A stretch of DNA of 64,000 nucleotides from Capsicum annuum. Its lineage: Eukaryota; Streptophyta; Magnoliopsida; Solanales; Solanaceae. Below are positions 38,801 through 42,480 of this stretch, in pieces (the stretch's first letter is position 1; each line of letters opens with the position of its first letter). A model generated the notes under the pieces. That model ran no database searches. It was not told the DNA's origin and saw only the letters and a list, made by a program, of their open reading frames with translations. The DNA is taken from the NCBI RefSeq assembly GCF_002878395.1, contig NC_061120.1, forward strand, positions 119,228,585-119,292,584. The letters are read 5' to 3'. The position numbers and the translations under genes are program-made.

Positions 38801-40484
38801 ATCTACGGGGGTATAAATCAATAAGTCGTATTTCAACAAAAGTCAAGAGATCAGAGTTCTCTCTTCCATTGAACTCTAAGGTTTCAGCCCCTCTTTAAAC
38901 AAGTTGAATTTATATATCGCCCTGTGAATCGAGCCTTCCCTAAAGATCTTAACACCATACCTCAGAAGCTCTATTGCATCTTCTGCACCATGATAGCTCG
39001 CAGTTGCCATAGGTTTTCCTCTTTGTACAGTGCCAACAAAAGCATTTGCTTGACCAGTGACTGTCTTTGGGATGCCCCCACCAACATCACTTCGCACCCT
39101 CTCATGGATCCCTACTAACTGAGCCTTTGACTCTACAATGGCACCTATAAAAGTGAAAGATTCTTTTTAAAATATGGAAAATGTACAAAGCGTGACCTAT
39201 AAAGATTCTCCTCTATTGCCAAAAAGATGACTAGACAAAGAAGAGGAACAAATATCTTGATGGTAGCTGATAAAATTATACACCTAATGATGCTTCCTAG
39301 TGCAAAAAATTGGCATTGCCCAATTTGAAGAAAAGACTTGTCAGCATAAAACCATTGGAGAAATATCATTCTTTCTTGGATTTACTTCTCTACCTTAAAG
39401 GATTAAATGTTGGGAGTCTGCAGAGTAAAAACATTGGATTGAAAACAGGCTTCAACAAGACCTATGAACGTTATACTTATAAGCTATTTAAGTTGCATTC
39501 ACTTTGGCTTCCTATGCTATGGCTACAAGGTTAAACAAACACATCTAAGCCCCTACACAAGTCTAGTTTTTGCTGATTAAGTATCTGACTTTGGTTCGCC
39601 ACTCTCTTTACTAGGTATTAATTCTATAATATTAGATTTTTCCTTCTCAATTAATGCTTAAATGTACCTTGTTAATGCTCTAGACCGCAAACTGAAATAT
39701 GTGAAGATAGTCGGATATACAAATTTTCTGAACTTAAGAGATAATGGATGTACTTACATTTTAAGCTCTGCCAGAAGACTTGGCCTAAGAACTTTCAGAC
39801 TTTTGGTTTTTCTTGAGTTAGTAGAGCTTTGGGTGTAACTACAAGAATCTTCCTGAGCACTACTGAACCACATCATTAATTTTGTAATCAAAATTTCAGT
39901 ATTATTAATCTGAAAAATGATGAATTGTTCAAGCCCCAATTAAAGGAAAGTACGCCAAATGATTCATATAACAAGTATGTGCCAAATTTATAATTGCAAC
40001 ACAATCATGCAGAAATAGGTGTAGTAGTTAGAAAAGTACCAGCTGGTAAATCATTCTTGTTTCTGCTGTACTTACGGTGACCGTGTCGCTGTACATCCAC
40101 ATCCTTTCCAGCTTCTTCAACACTGTTCAAAAACTCCGGTGGCCCTGAAATCTCCAATAATTTTCAAAAATAAATGTTTCAAACAGCACGCACAAAAGGA
40201 TTATTCTTTCTTTTTGCCTTAGATTCATCATTTTGTTGCTCCTATTGAAACATCATAAATAAATTTAGTAGGGAAATTTAAATTACTTCGGAAAAGGCGT
40301 CAAGAGCAGACGGAAGCAAGGAAGAGGAAGAAGGGTTAGGGTCAAAAAAGGGTTTGTAACGATTCTGCGTAACGTCGTCGTTTTCCTCGTCAGAGGATTT
40401 GTGGTCCTGAGATTCGTGTTCGCGTTCGTGTTCTTGCTCTTCTTCATCCGCCGAGGAGTAGCCTTGTATGAGTGCCAAACTCAT
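2973..40484 (-). CDS. Four-exon conserved zinc-ribbon protein of unknown function, with a 35.8-kb intron
   Basis: Joining 40484-40287, 40151-40040, 39144-38961 and 3192-2973 on the minus strand gives a 714-nt frame (237 residues plus stop). Exon lengths 198, 112, 184 and 220 nt keep the frame across every junction, and each intron is GT...AG. The N terminus starts [11 protein letters not shown] and is followed by a Glu/Asp/His-rich acidic segment (about residues 13-40), then a Pro/Ser-rich stretch, the motif [12 protein letters not shown] (64-75), a Gly/Thr-rich middle, and a C-terminal zinc ribbon C167-x2-C170-x13-C184-x2-C187 followed by a Lys-rich tail ending in [11 protein letters not shown] believe it belongs to an uncharacterised conserved plant family but cannot name it. 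A nuclear or RNA-related role would be guesswork. The start at 40484 is preferred over an in-frame upstream Met at 40556 because the acidic low-complexity N terminus begins there. The gene looks intact despite its transposon load. Confidence 0.85.
3194..3581. other. Residual intron 3 sequence
   Basis: Sequence without recognised repeat between the exon 4 acceptor and the first LTR. Probably original intron DNA. Confidence 0.4.
3582..3741 (+). repeat. Copia-like TRIM LTR, left part (split by a LINE)
   Basis: It starts TGTTAGAATATGAG and matches the 202-bp LTRs at 26198-26399 and 27434-27635 nearly along its length, including the TATAAATA box near 3684. The RTE LINE that follows interrupts it; the last bases (ctcaca) and a primer-binding-site-like tggcatcagagcc reappear after the LINE at about 5615-5633. 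Confidence 0.8.
3749..4579 (+). pseudogene. RTE LINE reverse transcriptase, first part
   Basis: The frame contains the RT motifs [15 protein letters not shown] (about 4269-4313), [14 protein letters not shown] (about 4444-4485) and the catalytic FADD (4540-4551), so the active-site Asp pair is still present. The reading frame breaks just after it at a run of seven G (about 4573-4579), where the sister copy reads on without break. The function would be target-primed reverse transcription of LINE RNA, but this copy cannot be autonomous. Confidence 0.88.
4580..5300 (+). pseudogene. RTE LINE reverse transcriptase, thumb and C-terminal part
   Basis: This continues the RT after a frameshift: [38 protein letters not shown], and a C-terminal basic region with FGHVMRR and [11 protein letters not shown]. 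An in-frame stop lies near 5100 where the sister element has a Trp codon (TGG to TAG). The open frame 4562-5101 reported as a separate ORF is the same protein after the shift. Confidence 0.85.
5615..5723 (+). repeat. LTR end, primer binding site and very short internal region
   Basis: After the LINE the copia-like LTR finishes (ctcaca) and is followed by tggcatcagagcc, close to the initiator-Met tRNA primer site TGGTATCAGAGC. About 100 bases later comes cgtgcaggggga, a polypurine tract, directly before a different LTR. It reads as a tiny TRIM internal region with unlike LTRs on its two sides. Confidence 0.55.
5724..6168. mobile_element. Palindromic TRIM-like structure: LTR-PBS-internal-PBS-LTR, head to head
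   Basis: A 189-bp LTR-like sequence on the plus strand (5724-5912, containing a direct duplication of about 67 bp) is followed by a PBS-like tggtatcagagcc (5921-5933), about 100 bp of internal sequence (5934-6033), then the inverse PBS ggctctgatacca (6034-6046) and an inverted copy of the same LTR (6047-6168). The internal piece is a diverged inverse copy of bases 26412-26510 of the TRIM at 26198. Flanks of the larger nest (ggaag at 3577-3581 and tgaag at 6169-6173) nearly match. Confidence 0.65.
6174..6825. other. Residual intron 3 sequence with an ambiguous open frame
   Basis: No transposon motif recognised. The minus-strand open frame 6464-6733 (90 codons) has no domain signature and no phase-compatible splice sites were identified, so it is not called as an exon. 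A short (GTG)n and G-run lies at about 6798-6822, at the 3' end of the adjacent SINE. Confidence 0.4.
6826..6991 (-). mobile_element. tRNA-derived SINE, Solanaceae type
   Basis: On the minus strand it begins ggggaaccttggagtaacag (tRNA-like A box) and carries a B box ggttcaacc about 45-60 bases in. The body includes cctcttgcagaaatgcaag, gcgtacaata and ccttgtggttcggcc, typical of tRNA-derived Solanaceae SINEs. The tail runs into a C-rich/(CAC)n stretch on the minus strand. No clear target duplication was found. It would depend on a LINE reverse transcriptase. Confidence 0.75.
7108..7872 (+). repeat. 5' LTR of N1
   Basis: It starts TGATACGAGTACGACC and ends TTTTTATCGTATCA. It is very close to the 3' LTR with scattered substitutions. 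A TATATATAG box at about 7289-7297 is followed by a conserved GAACCTCTTAGGG. Confidence 0.9.
7288..7298 (+). promoter_or_regulatory. LTR TATA box (N1 5' LTR)
   Basis: The string ctatatatag occurs at the same LTR position in both copies (also about 10459-10468), upstream of a conserved stretch, as expected for the core promoter that makes the element RNA. Confidence 0.55.
7873..7890 (+). other. Primer binding site of N1
   Basis: The bases tttggtatcaaagcatgg lie directly after the LTR and resemble the complement of the initiator-Met tRNA 3' end (TGGTATCAGAGC type) with one or two changes. Confidence 0.7.
7891..9200 (+). other. Long untranslated leader of N1
   Basis: The leader is about 1.3 kb, T/G-rich at first and then mixed, with no coding potential that looks real. 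It resembles the leaders at 17592-18156/22089-22620 and 32285-33514, for example an aaggctccaagacttattctt block before the ORF. It ends ctttaggtaccATGG, which looks like a 3' splice site just before the start codon. The overlapping open frames at 8174-8465 are low-complexity shadows. Confidence 0.6.
9201..9587 (+). pseudogene. Non-gag ORF of N1, N-terminal part
   Basis: The ORF starts at the ATG in a good plant context (taccATGGCT). The 128-residue product has no zinc knuckle, protease or RT motif. Its N-terminal half matches the protein at 33515 in the second non-autonomous element: a short helical lead ([17 protein letters not shown]), then NPTSLVQTP, then [18 protein letters not shown]. 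The conserved Cys/Glu/Lys block hints at a real selected protein in the past. The frame ends in stops at 9585 and 9597 and similarity resumes downstream in the same frame. Function unknown. Confidence 0.65.
9588..9923 (+). pseudogene. Non-gag ORF of N1, C-terminal part
   Basis: This continues the 9201 frame after three stops. The segment [18 protein letters not shown] followed by a DSLNILC/HRDH block matches [18 protein letters not shown] and DSLSMLC/HRNR in the second element. The two copies therefore share both ends of the ORF in the same order. Acidic overall; no known domain recognised. Confidence 0.6.
10095..10276 (+). pseudogene. Conserved pol-like 3' tail of N1 and polypurine tract
   Basis: A short frame reading about DLWLYFK, PPQHG and ending in [15 protein letters not shown] just before the LTR is shared with 24110-24300 and 35090-35263. 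The tcaagaaggggagga tract (10262-10276) is both the end of this frame and the plus-strand primer for reverse transcription. Confidence 0.6.
10277..11043 (+). repeat. 3' LTR of N1
   Basis: It matches the 5' LTR from TGATACGAGTACGACC to TATCATATCA. Occasional single-base differences and a few short indels indicate moderate age. Confidence 0.9.
11044..12328. other. Residual intron 3 sequence
   Basis: It begins with the second copy of the N1 target site. No transposon or exon is recognised. Short open frames at 11290-11472 and 11986-12201 lack motifs and are not supported as genes. A poly(T) run lies at about 11300-11312. Confidence 0.4.
12329..13128 (+). mobile_element. RTE LINE 5' fragment, part 1
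   Basis: The cttggactttctccctc start, a C-rich CACCGGCGAC stretch with aacaggtaagc, and later T-rich text resemble the 5' untranslated region of the full-length RTE at 18157. The fragment continues after the Mutator-like insert at 15045. Open frames at 12412-12699 and 12645-12929 are by-products of the C/G-rich leader. Confidence 0.55.
13250..13545. repeat. Pyrimidine-strand tract
   Basis: Almost 300 bases are dominated by T and C on the plus strand. A purine-rich plus strand at about 14570-14775 is its rough inverse counterpart, so the element could fold back or adopt unusual DNA structure. Open frames here are made of Phe, Leu and Ser and are not genes. Confidence 0.65.
13550..14440. repeat. 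Degenerate tandem repeats built from (a)tacaaatacaa and gcgaactataaa
   Basis: Units of about 30 bp such as aatacaagtgcgaactataa repeat at 13557-13730 and again at 14330-14440, with simpler tacaaa arrays between. The arrangement suggests repeated slippage inside the Mutator-like element. Confidence 0.65.
14570..14775. repeat. Purine-strand tract
   Basis: A/G-rich plus strand, roughly inverse to the tract at 13250-13545. The minus-strand open frame 14608-14793 is a low-complexity Phe-rich shadow. Confidence 0.6.
15045..15146 (+). mobile_element. RTE LINE 5' fragment, part 2
   Basis: Resumes after the Mutator-like element; gagtagtggcttcgg and agactagggtcatg match gagtagtggcttggg and gattagggtcatg at 18809-18848 in the full-length copy. 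It is cut off by the Tekay-type LTR at 15147. Confidence 0.7.
15147..16931 (+). repeat. Truncated Tekay/Del-type chromovirus LTR
   Basis: It starts TGTAAGATCCCGTAAGATCC, matching the TGTAAGACCCCG-type start of Tekay LTRs. Further on it has the same blocks as the minus-strand chromovirus LTRs in this window: acccgtggcacggtactagc, ggtcacaggttggacccc, gtactgattgcatacg and atgatgtcttatatcatagg. It stops abruptly at the next element, and no interior follows. The open frame 15301-15612 is not coding. Confidence 0.75.
16932..17573 (+). repeat. 5' LTR (N-type) of the chimeric element
   Basis: TGATACAAGTATGATC to CTCTCTTGTATCA. It shares with the N1 and N2 LTRs a TATA region (agtataaatagaaca, about 17028-17042), the gtgtagtgttaagggtc block and the end. 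A PBS-like tttggtattagag follows at 17574. Confidence 0.75.
17574..18156 (+). other. Leader of the chimeric element, part before the LINE
   Basis: The region opens with a primer site and is T/G-rich like the leaders of N1 and N2. It ends with gaaattgaaaaaggtt (18141-18156), the left copy of the LINE target duplication; the leader continues at 22089 with the homologous ctaagacttaacacttcccc. Confidence 0.7.
18812..19794 (+). pseudogene. RTE LINE apurinic-like endonuclease
   Basis: Segments of the APE-type endonuclease appear in order but in shifted frames: WNIGTC (about 18968-18987), CVQETKW (about 19050-19072), and GGDFNGHIG (about 19371-19397) with a conserved Asp/Asn pair, then [15 protein letters not shown] and TQIDFLL. 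Stops occur after [10 protein letters not shown], after GRGGLL and after LVTF. The function was nicking the target to prime reverse transcription. Confidence 0.8.
19800..21806 (+). pseudogene. RTE LINE linker and reverse transcriptase
   Basis: A Lys/Ala-rich linker (about 19900-20230) leads to the [49 protein letters not shown] (about 20767-20811), [11 protein letters not shown], then FAND at 21040-21051 where active copies have FADD: the first catalytic Asp is changed to Asn by a single G-to-A change. The C-terminal [11 protein letters not shown] and [11 protein letters not shown] follow. Several frameshifts and stops. The 3749-5300 copy is the closest relative here. Confidence 0.87.
22089..22624 (+). 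other. Leader of the chimeric element, part after the LINE
   Basis: Continues the leader: blocks such as ctgttcacacgaaaattt and aagtgaggttgttttgaactaac match the leaders at 8770-9160 and 33090-33470. After the stretch corresponding to the N1/N2 start codon it diverges and enters a true gag. Confidence 0.6.
22625..24058 (+). pseudogene. Gypsy gag, broken by frameshifts
   Basis: The frame begins MEPEASNAQ and has a coiled-coil-like stretch ([21 protein letters not shown]). The middle contains the retroviral-type gag domain: [19 protein letters not shown] (about 23254-23310), then [21 protein letters not shown]. The C terminus has a zinc knuckle C-x2-C-x4-H-x4-C (23865-23905), which would bind element RNA. 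At least three frameshifts separate the pieces (22625-22918, 23149-23415, 23384-23638, 23607-24058), so no capsid protein can be made. No protease or RT follows. Confidence 0.85.
24098..24300 (+). pseudogene. Pol-like 3' tail of the chimeric element and polypurine tract
   Basis: Reads [18 protein letters not shown] and [15 protein letters not shown] immediately before the LTR. The same tail ends N1 and N2. Everything from protease to integrase has been deleted between 24058 and here. Confidence 0.7.
24301..25019 (+). repeat. 3' LTR of the chimeric element (different family from its 5' LTR)
   Basis: It starts taatacaatccgaattgcc and ends near ttttgtatca. It has a TATAAATA-type box (actataaatagaacc, about 24687-24701). 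Most of its length is not alignable by eye to 16932-17573, but its end resembles the fragment at 1641-1937. The right boundary is uncertain by several bases. Confidence 0.65.
25020..26197 (+). pseudogene. L1-type LINE, part 1: leader and endonuclease
   Basis: The ORF2 start reads [14 protein letters not shown] (25187 onward) with CFQETKL, the N-terminal motifs of the APE endonuclease. [18 protein letters not shown] (about 25602-25655) is the GDFN active-site block. The frame shifts repeatedly. At 26198 a TRIM interrupts it between MAS and the continuation at 27641. Minus-strand open frames here are shadows. Confidence 0.85.
26198..26399 (+). repeat. 5' LTR of the TRIM
   Basis: 202 bp with the TATAAATA box at about 26329-26336 and short internal repeats of the type aggattgtaacgtagtatcctatt. 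It is nearly identical to the 3' copy. Confidence 0.9.
26520..26780 (+). repeat. TRIM interior, minisatellite 1
   Basis: About four degenerate units of roughly 55-60 bp, each with gactattttctcatatct and then agcaccgtgcat followed by a tttctggtg-like end. Confidence 0.65.
26785..27072 (+). repeat. TRIM interior, minisatellite 2 (about 50-bp unit, six copies)
   Basis: Units begin near 26787, 26838, 26888, 26937, 26987 and 27029. Each reads about gggtcgtgccatcattccg, then accctgcccatataattt and a pyrimidine-rich spacer. The unit is absent from the LTRs. Confidence 0.8.
27434..27635 (+). repeat. 3' LTR of the TRIM
   Basis: Starts TGTTAGAATATGAG after the purine tract and ends TCTCACA, followed by the right target copy gcttc. 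Confidence 0.9.
27641..28303 (+). pseudogene. L1-type LINE, part 2: linker and start of RT
   Basis: Continues after the TRIM with [20 protein letters not shown] and [20 protein letters not shown] (about 27724-27785), the strongly conserved linker of plant L1 ORF2. The RT N-terminal region follows in shifted frames. A small MITE interrupts it at 28304. Confidence 0.87.
28304..28422. mobile_element. 119-bp MITE with GTTGCTCGGACTC terminal repeats
   Basis: The termini ctaagttgctcggactc and gagtccgagcaacatag are inverse copies with one mismatch. The interior holds ggatcctaca/ggatccgacatg-type inverse blocks. Similar short inverted-repeat elements are, to my knowledge, frequent in Solanaceae. Its target duplication could not be settled. 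Confidence 0.75.
28423..28459 (+). pseudogene. L1-type LINE, part 3 (short)
   Basis: The bases after the MITE encode [12 protein letters not shown], the RT segment that normally follows the RT entry motif; they end at the next insertion. This short piece proves that the MITE and the following gypsy element are separate events in one L1. Confidence 0.7.
28465..29059 (-). repeat. 3' LTR of the minus-strand gypsy element
   Basis: 595 bp, TGATACGAG on the left and CTTGTATCA on the right. The termini are near-palindromic, so either strand could be misread as the start; the adjacent purine tract fixes the orientation. Confidence 0.85.
28987..29187 (-). pseudogene. Pol tail of the minus-strand gypsy element
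   Basis: It reads about [16 protein letters not shown], then [17 protein letters not shown] and runs into the LTR. The DSRTNP motif is the same pol end as in the other elements of this window. Confidence 0.65.
29370..29582 (-). pseudogene. Gag N-terminal remnant of the minus-strand gypsy element
   Basis: About 70 residues with heptad-like spacing ([19 protein letters not shown]), similar in character and position to the gag start at 22625 ([17 protein letters not shown]). The gag core and zinc knuckle are missing. Confidence 0.55.
29600..30612 (-). other. Leader of the minus-strand gypsy element
   Basis: Mostly AT-rich. A 130-codon Lys-rich open frame (29774-30166) has no motif and no counterpart in the other leaders I compared, so it is not called as a gene. 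Confidence 0.5.
30628..31210 (-). repeat. 5' LTR of the minus-strand gypsy element
   Basis: 583 bp, starting ttatacaag and ending cttgtatta on the plus strand, so both termini are mutated from the TGATAC/TATCA consensus. The flanking gaagt shows the limits are correct. Confidence 0.85.
31216..31456 (+). pseudogene. L1-type LINE, part 4: RT core
   Basis: Encodes the RT block [19 protein letters not shown] in part (a Glu-Lys pair is Gln-Lys here), then [16 protein letters not shown] and a [15 protein letters not shown] segment. The N2 element interrupts it at 31457, and RT resumes at 36073. Confidence 0.83.
31457..32266 (+). repeat. 5' LTR of N2
   Basis: TGATACGAGCCAAACG to GTTCTGTATCA. It shares blocks with the N1 LTR (gtgtggaatcactagtgtt-type and the reverse-U5 end) but is clearly a different family. 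Confidence 0.9.
32285..33514 (+). other. Leader of N2, with a C22-A12 homopolymer
   Basis: T/G-rich leader like N1. At 32777-32798 there are 22 consecutive C followed by 12 A. The leader ends tttctttaggtaccATGG, the same acceptor-like sequence as N1. Confidence 0.65.
33515..34644 (+). pseudogene. Non-gag ORF of N2 (long copy, one late frameshift)
   Basis: The start ATG at 33515 (taccATGG) opens a frame to 34624. N-terminal [27 protein letters not shown] and [19 protein letters not shown] match N1. Later [18 protein letters not shown] and [10 protein letters not shown] match the N1 C-terminal part. The protein is acidic, rich in Cys and Ser, and lacks any gag, protease, RT or envelope motif that I recognise. 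Near 34320 the frame probably shifts by one: the +1-type frame 34318-34644 continues with hydrophilic, protein-like text ([17 protein letters not shown]), while the annotated frame becomes artefactually hydrophobic. Function unknown; conservation in two families suggests a past role in transposition or RNA packaging, or a captured host fragment. Confidence 0.68.
34645..34917 (+). other. N2 interior between ORF and tail
   Basis: Contains ccttggctacttcacccatttgacccc, similar to ccttggctaattcttccatttgatccc at 9972-9998 in N1. No open frame of note. The N1/N2 relation therefore extends beyond the ORF. Confidence 0.5.
34918..35263 (+). pseudogene. Conserved pol-like 3' tail of N2 and polypurine tract
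   Basis: The frame reads [17 protein letters not shown] and ends [12 protein letters not shown] at the tract 35249-35263. It matches the tails of N1 and of the chimeric gag element. It probably survives because it overlaps the plus-strand priming site. Confidence 0.65.
35264..36072 (+). repeat. 3' LTR of N2
   Basis: Matches the 5' LTR from TGATACGAGCC to TTCCGCATCA with modest divergence. The open frames 35302-35629 on the minus strand are shadows that also occur in the 5' LTR. Confidence 0.9.
36073..37384 (+). pseudogene. L1-type LINE, part 5: RT active site and C-terminal region
   Basis: Opens with [17 protein letters not shown] and the catalytic YADD (36156-36167), then the thumb ([12 protein letters not shown]). 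The C-terminal region follows in other frames: [34 protein letters not shown] (about 36660-36720), [15 protein letters not shown] and a zf-RVT segment including [14 protein letters not shown] and SRCFLCE near 37345. No poly(A) tail is seen, so the 3' end is truncated or decayed. Confidence 0.85.
37385..37606. other. Residual intron 3 sequence
   Basis: Short AT-rich stretch between the L1 and the small gypsy element, ending with the left target copy ccata (37602-37606). Confidence 0.4.
37607..38954 (+). mobile_element. Small gypsy-derived element at the intron 3 donor site, perfect target duplication
   Basis: LTRs of 397 and 388 bp (37607-38003, 38567-38954) start TGTTGTGG and end ..TAACA. 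The PBS-like tgtatcagatcc follows the first, and tcaaagtgagggaagta precedes the second. ccata at 37602-37606 and 38955-38959 is a perfect 5-bp duplication. The 563-bp interior keeps a coiled-coil-like gag start ([20 protein letters not shown], about 38089-38148) and the gag motif [13 protein letters not shown] (about 38321-38360). The right target copy is part of the host donor GTATGG. Confidence 0.9.
38080..38570 (+). pseudogene. Gag fragment of the small gypsy element
   Basis: Two pieces: 38080-38319 (N-terminal heptad region and Pro-rich segment) and, in a shifted frame, [16 protein letters not shown] with FLKINI, the start of the gypsy gag core. It ends with a polypurine tract. No protease or RT is present; the element was mobilised in trans. 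Confidence 0.7.
38961..39144 (-). CDS. Exon 3 of the zinc-ribbon gene
   Basis: It opens after a TTTTATAG acceptor and completes the split Gly codon, then encodes about 60 residues including the segment [15 protein letters not shown] and ending in AEDAIELL plus two bases (AG) of an Arg codon. The donor reads GAG|GTATGG. The bases TATGG of this donor belong to the 5-bp target duplication of the element at 37607-38954. Confidence 0.85.
39145..40039 (-). other. Intron 2 (895 nt)
   Basis: AT-rich intron with GT and AG ends. No transposon is recognised in it. The open frame 39310-39534 on the other strand has no motif and is ignored. Confidence 0.75.
40040..40151 (-). CDS. Exon 2 of the zinc-ribbon gene
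   Basis: The 112-nt exon begins after the acceptor ...TTGGAG, giving [10 protein letters not shown] as its first residues, and ends with one base of a Gly codon before the donor GT at 40039-40038. Choosing the alternative AG five bases further in (TTTCAG) would break the frame, so the first AG is preferred. The exon is rich in basic residues near its end ([11 protein letters not shown]). Confidence 0.82.
40152..40286 (-). other. Intron 1 (135 nt)
   Basis: Ordinary short plant intron, AT-rich, with GT and AG ends on the minus strand, separating exons 1 and 2. Confidence 0.8.
40287..40484 (-). CDS. Exon 1 of the zinc-ribbon gene
   Basis: It encodes residues 1-66, from the start Met through the acidic Glu/Asp/His tract to a complete GAA codon (phase 0). 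The donor GT follows at 40286-40285. The acidic low-complexity composition contrasts with all surrounding sequence. Confidence 0.82.
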
Positions 40485-40976
40485 AGTCACCAGCCGGCAG
40501 TATCCGAATAAGATTCCCAACTCGACCTTCGACTTTAGACTTCTGACTTCACACACCGGTGTCTTCCCAATTATCCTTGTGCCCCCTCAGTCGGACTAAA
40601 ATTGCAAAATTGTCTGAAACCATAAGCAAAGTTGTTTTCGTACCAAGTTTGATTGGAAAATTTGAGGTAATTTGAGGTTAATTGAAATTGGTGTAATTAA
40701 TAATAAGATAGTAATTATGGATTTTAGTAATTATAATGATATGTTTAGTTATTATATTGTAATTATAGTGTAATTATAAGTATATTGTTTGTTTACTTGC
40801 ACAAATTTAATTATATGGTTATATAAATTTTTAAAAATAAAGAAATTTACATTAAATAAATAAAGGCATATTAAATTAAATATTTTAAGATATATATTGT
40901 ATACTTAGATTAGATATCCATGGTGGTGCTAGCAGGGGCATAATATAGTGACGTAAATAGAATCTAGATAATTAAT
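40485..40976 (-). promoter_or_regulatory. Probable 5' UTR and promoter region of the zinc-ribbon gene
   Basis: This is the interval between the chosen start codon and the Mutator-like element. It becomes strongly AT-rich beyond about 40650. No single TATA box can be picked with confidence because many TATA-like strings occur. The Mutator-like insertion lies within 500 bp of the start codon and could affect expression. Confidence 0.35.
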
Positions 40977-41959
40977 GGGAAAAGTAATCGATTTCATCCT
41001 AAATTATACTCGAAAAGTTGAAGACACACCTAAACTATTAAAGTGAACTATCACACACCTATATTATATAAAAGTGAATTTTTTACACCATGTAAAGCAT
41101 TATACCACTTGCATGTGGTGCGGTGCGTCACACATGTCTGTCCCGTCAGCATAATACAAAAAAAATAAATTTATTATTTTCATAAATTTTTCTTTTTATT
41201 TTTTCTTTAATGTCCAAAAACTCCATTGTTATGAGGTCAGTGTCCAAAACCTCCATTATTATGAGGTTAATGTTCAAAACTTCCGTTGTTATGAGGTCAT
41301 AAACACCATATTCAACACTATAAACTTTATCCCACCAACAAAATTATCATAGCAATCAATTTCTTCTAACTATGTTTTTCATCATCCGTAACCTATGGTC
41401 TTTCCTTAAAAAAAAATTCTCTTTTTCTTTATTGATTTTTCAGTGAGAAAAAGACAAGAAATCTTTTCTTTTAGAATGAAAGAAAAGATGCGTGGAACAA
41501 ATCTATCAAAAATATTAAAAATTTAAAATTTATTAGTTAGAATATTAATAGTGATAGCTTAGATGATTAATCAATGATATTGTGAGAAAAATTGGTGGTG
41601 AAAGGTGAAATTATCGTTGATTCAATGGGGGTGGAGGATAGGATGGGTAGAAATTGCATTATTTGGAGGTGCGGTTGAGTTTGGGGGTATGGGTGATGAA
41701 GAAGAAGATAGTTTGAGGGTGGGGGAAGGGAGATGGATATTTGGGGCTAGGGAGGGCAATATTTTAATTTTTAATTTTTTTCGTTAATTTTTTATTCAGA
41801 CACATCTTTTTTTATTTAAATATTTTTTTTCACGTCAGATTTAAGGAATAAAAAAAATCACTTTTATATAGTATAAGTGTGTATTAGGTCATTTTAATAT
41901 TTTAGGCGTGTTTTTGACTTTTTTGGGTATAGTTTAGGATGAAAATGATGACTTTTCCC
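40977..41959. mobile_element. Non-autonomous Mutator-like element with long terminal inverted repeats
   Basis: ataattaat at 40968-40976 and 41960-41968 is a perfect 9-bp duplication. The ends start GGGAAAAGT and are inverse copies for about 110 bp: left reads tcatcctaaattatac, the inverse of the right reads tcatcctaaactatac. The interior is AT-rich and contains a threefold repeat of about 40 bp around cctccattgttatgaggtca (about 41220-41300). No transposase. The open frame 41605-41787 is inside it and has no motif. Confidence 0.88.
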
Positions 41960-41968
41960 ATAATTAAT

Positions 41969-42480
41969 CATTAAAATAATTTAGATTTTTAATTATTGTA
42001 ATTTATAATACTTTTTCTTCTATTTCAATTTAAGTGGCAATGATATAATTTTGAGAAATATTTTATATTTTAAAATTTTCTAAATTGTTAATTATGTGAT
42101 TTATAATATTTTTTACATAATTTTTCAATAAGATATGAATACTCTCTTCGTCACAATTTATGCGGCACGGATAAAATTTTGGCAATCAGTCAATTTTTTA
42201 AATATTTTTGTTAATTATTGTTATTTACAATACTTTTTTTATCTCATTTTCAAATAATATATGTTACTTTATATTTTCCTCTGTCTTATCCCAATTCATA
42301 TGACACTAATATAATTTTGATAGTCAATCAATTTTTTTATGTTGACATATCATTTTGTTTATTTTACTCTTTTTTATGAAATTTTACTAAGCTTTTAATG
42401 CTTAAATGATCATAATAATAAATTAGTGGCGATAGAGTAAAATCACAATTGAATCAACGAAGCAGACATGTCTTAAATGA
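41969..42480. repeat. Three diverged tandem units with a cacaatttatgcggcac-like core
   Basis: Similar blocks start near 42020, 42150 and 42285: a word like tcacaatttatgcggcacgg, tatcccaattcatatgacac or tatttcaatttaagtggcaa is followed by ataattttg and tttacaatac-like text. AT-rich and non-coding. Confidence 0.55.

Larger units (their letters stand above)
3193..38960 (-). other. Intron 3: 35,768-nt transposon-filled intron
   Basis: The intron is bounded by GT (38960-38959) and AG (3194-3193) on the minus strand. Likely unique intron DNA remains only at about 3194-3581, 6174-6825, 6992-7107, 11044-12328 and 37385-37606. The rest is LTR, LINE, SINE, MITE and Mutator-like sequence in nested order. 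No other exon with matching phase was recognised inside. Confidence 0.75.

Noticed and set aside
41605..41787. 60-codon ORF inside the Mutator-like element
   Set aside because: Too short for a transposase and has no motif; simple G-rich stretch.
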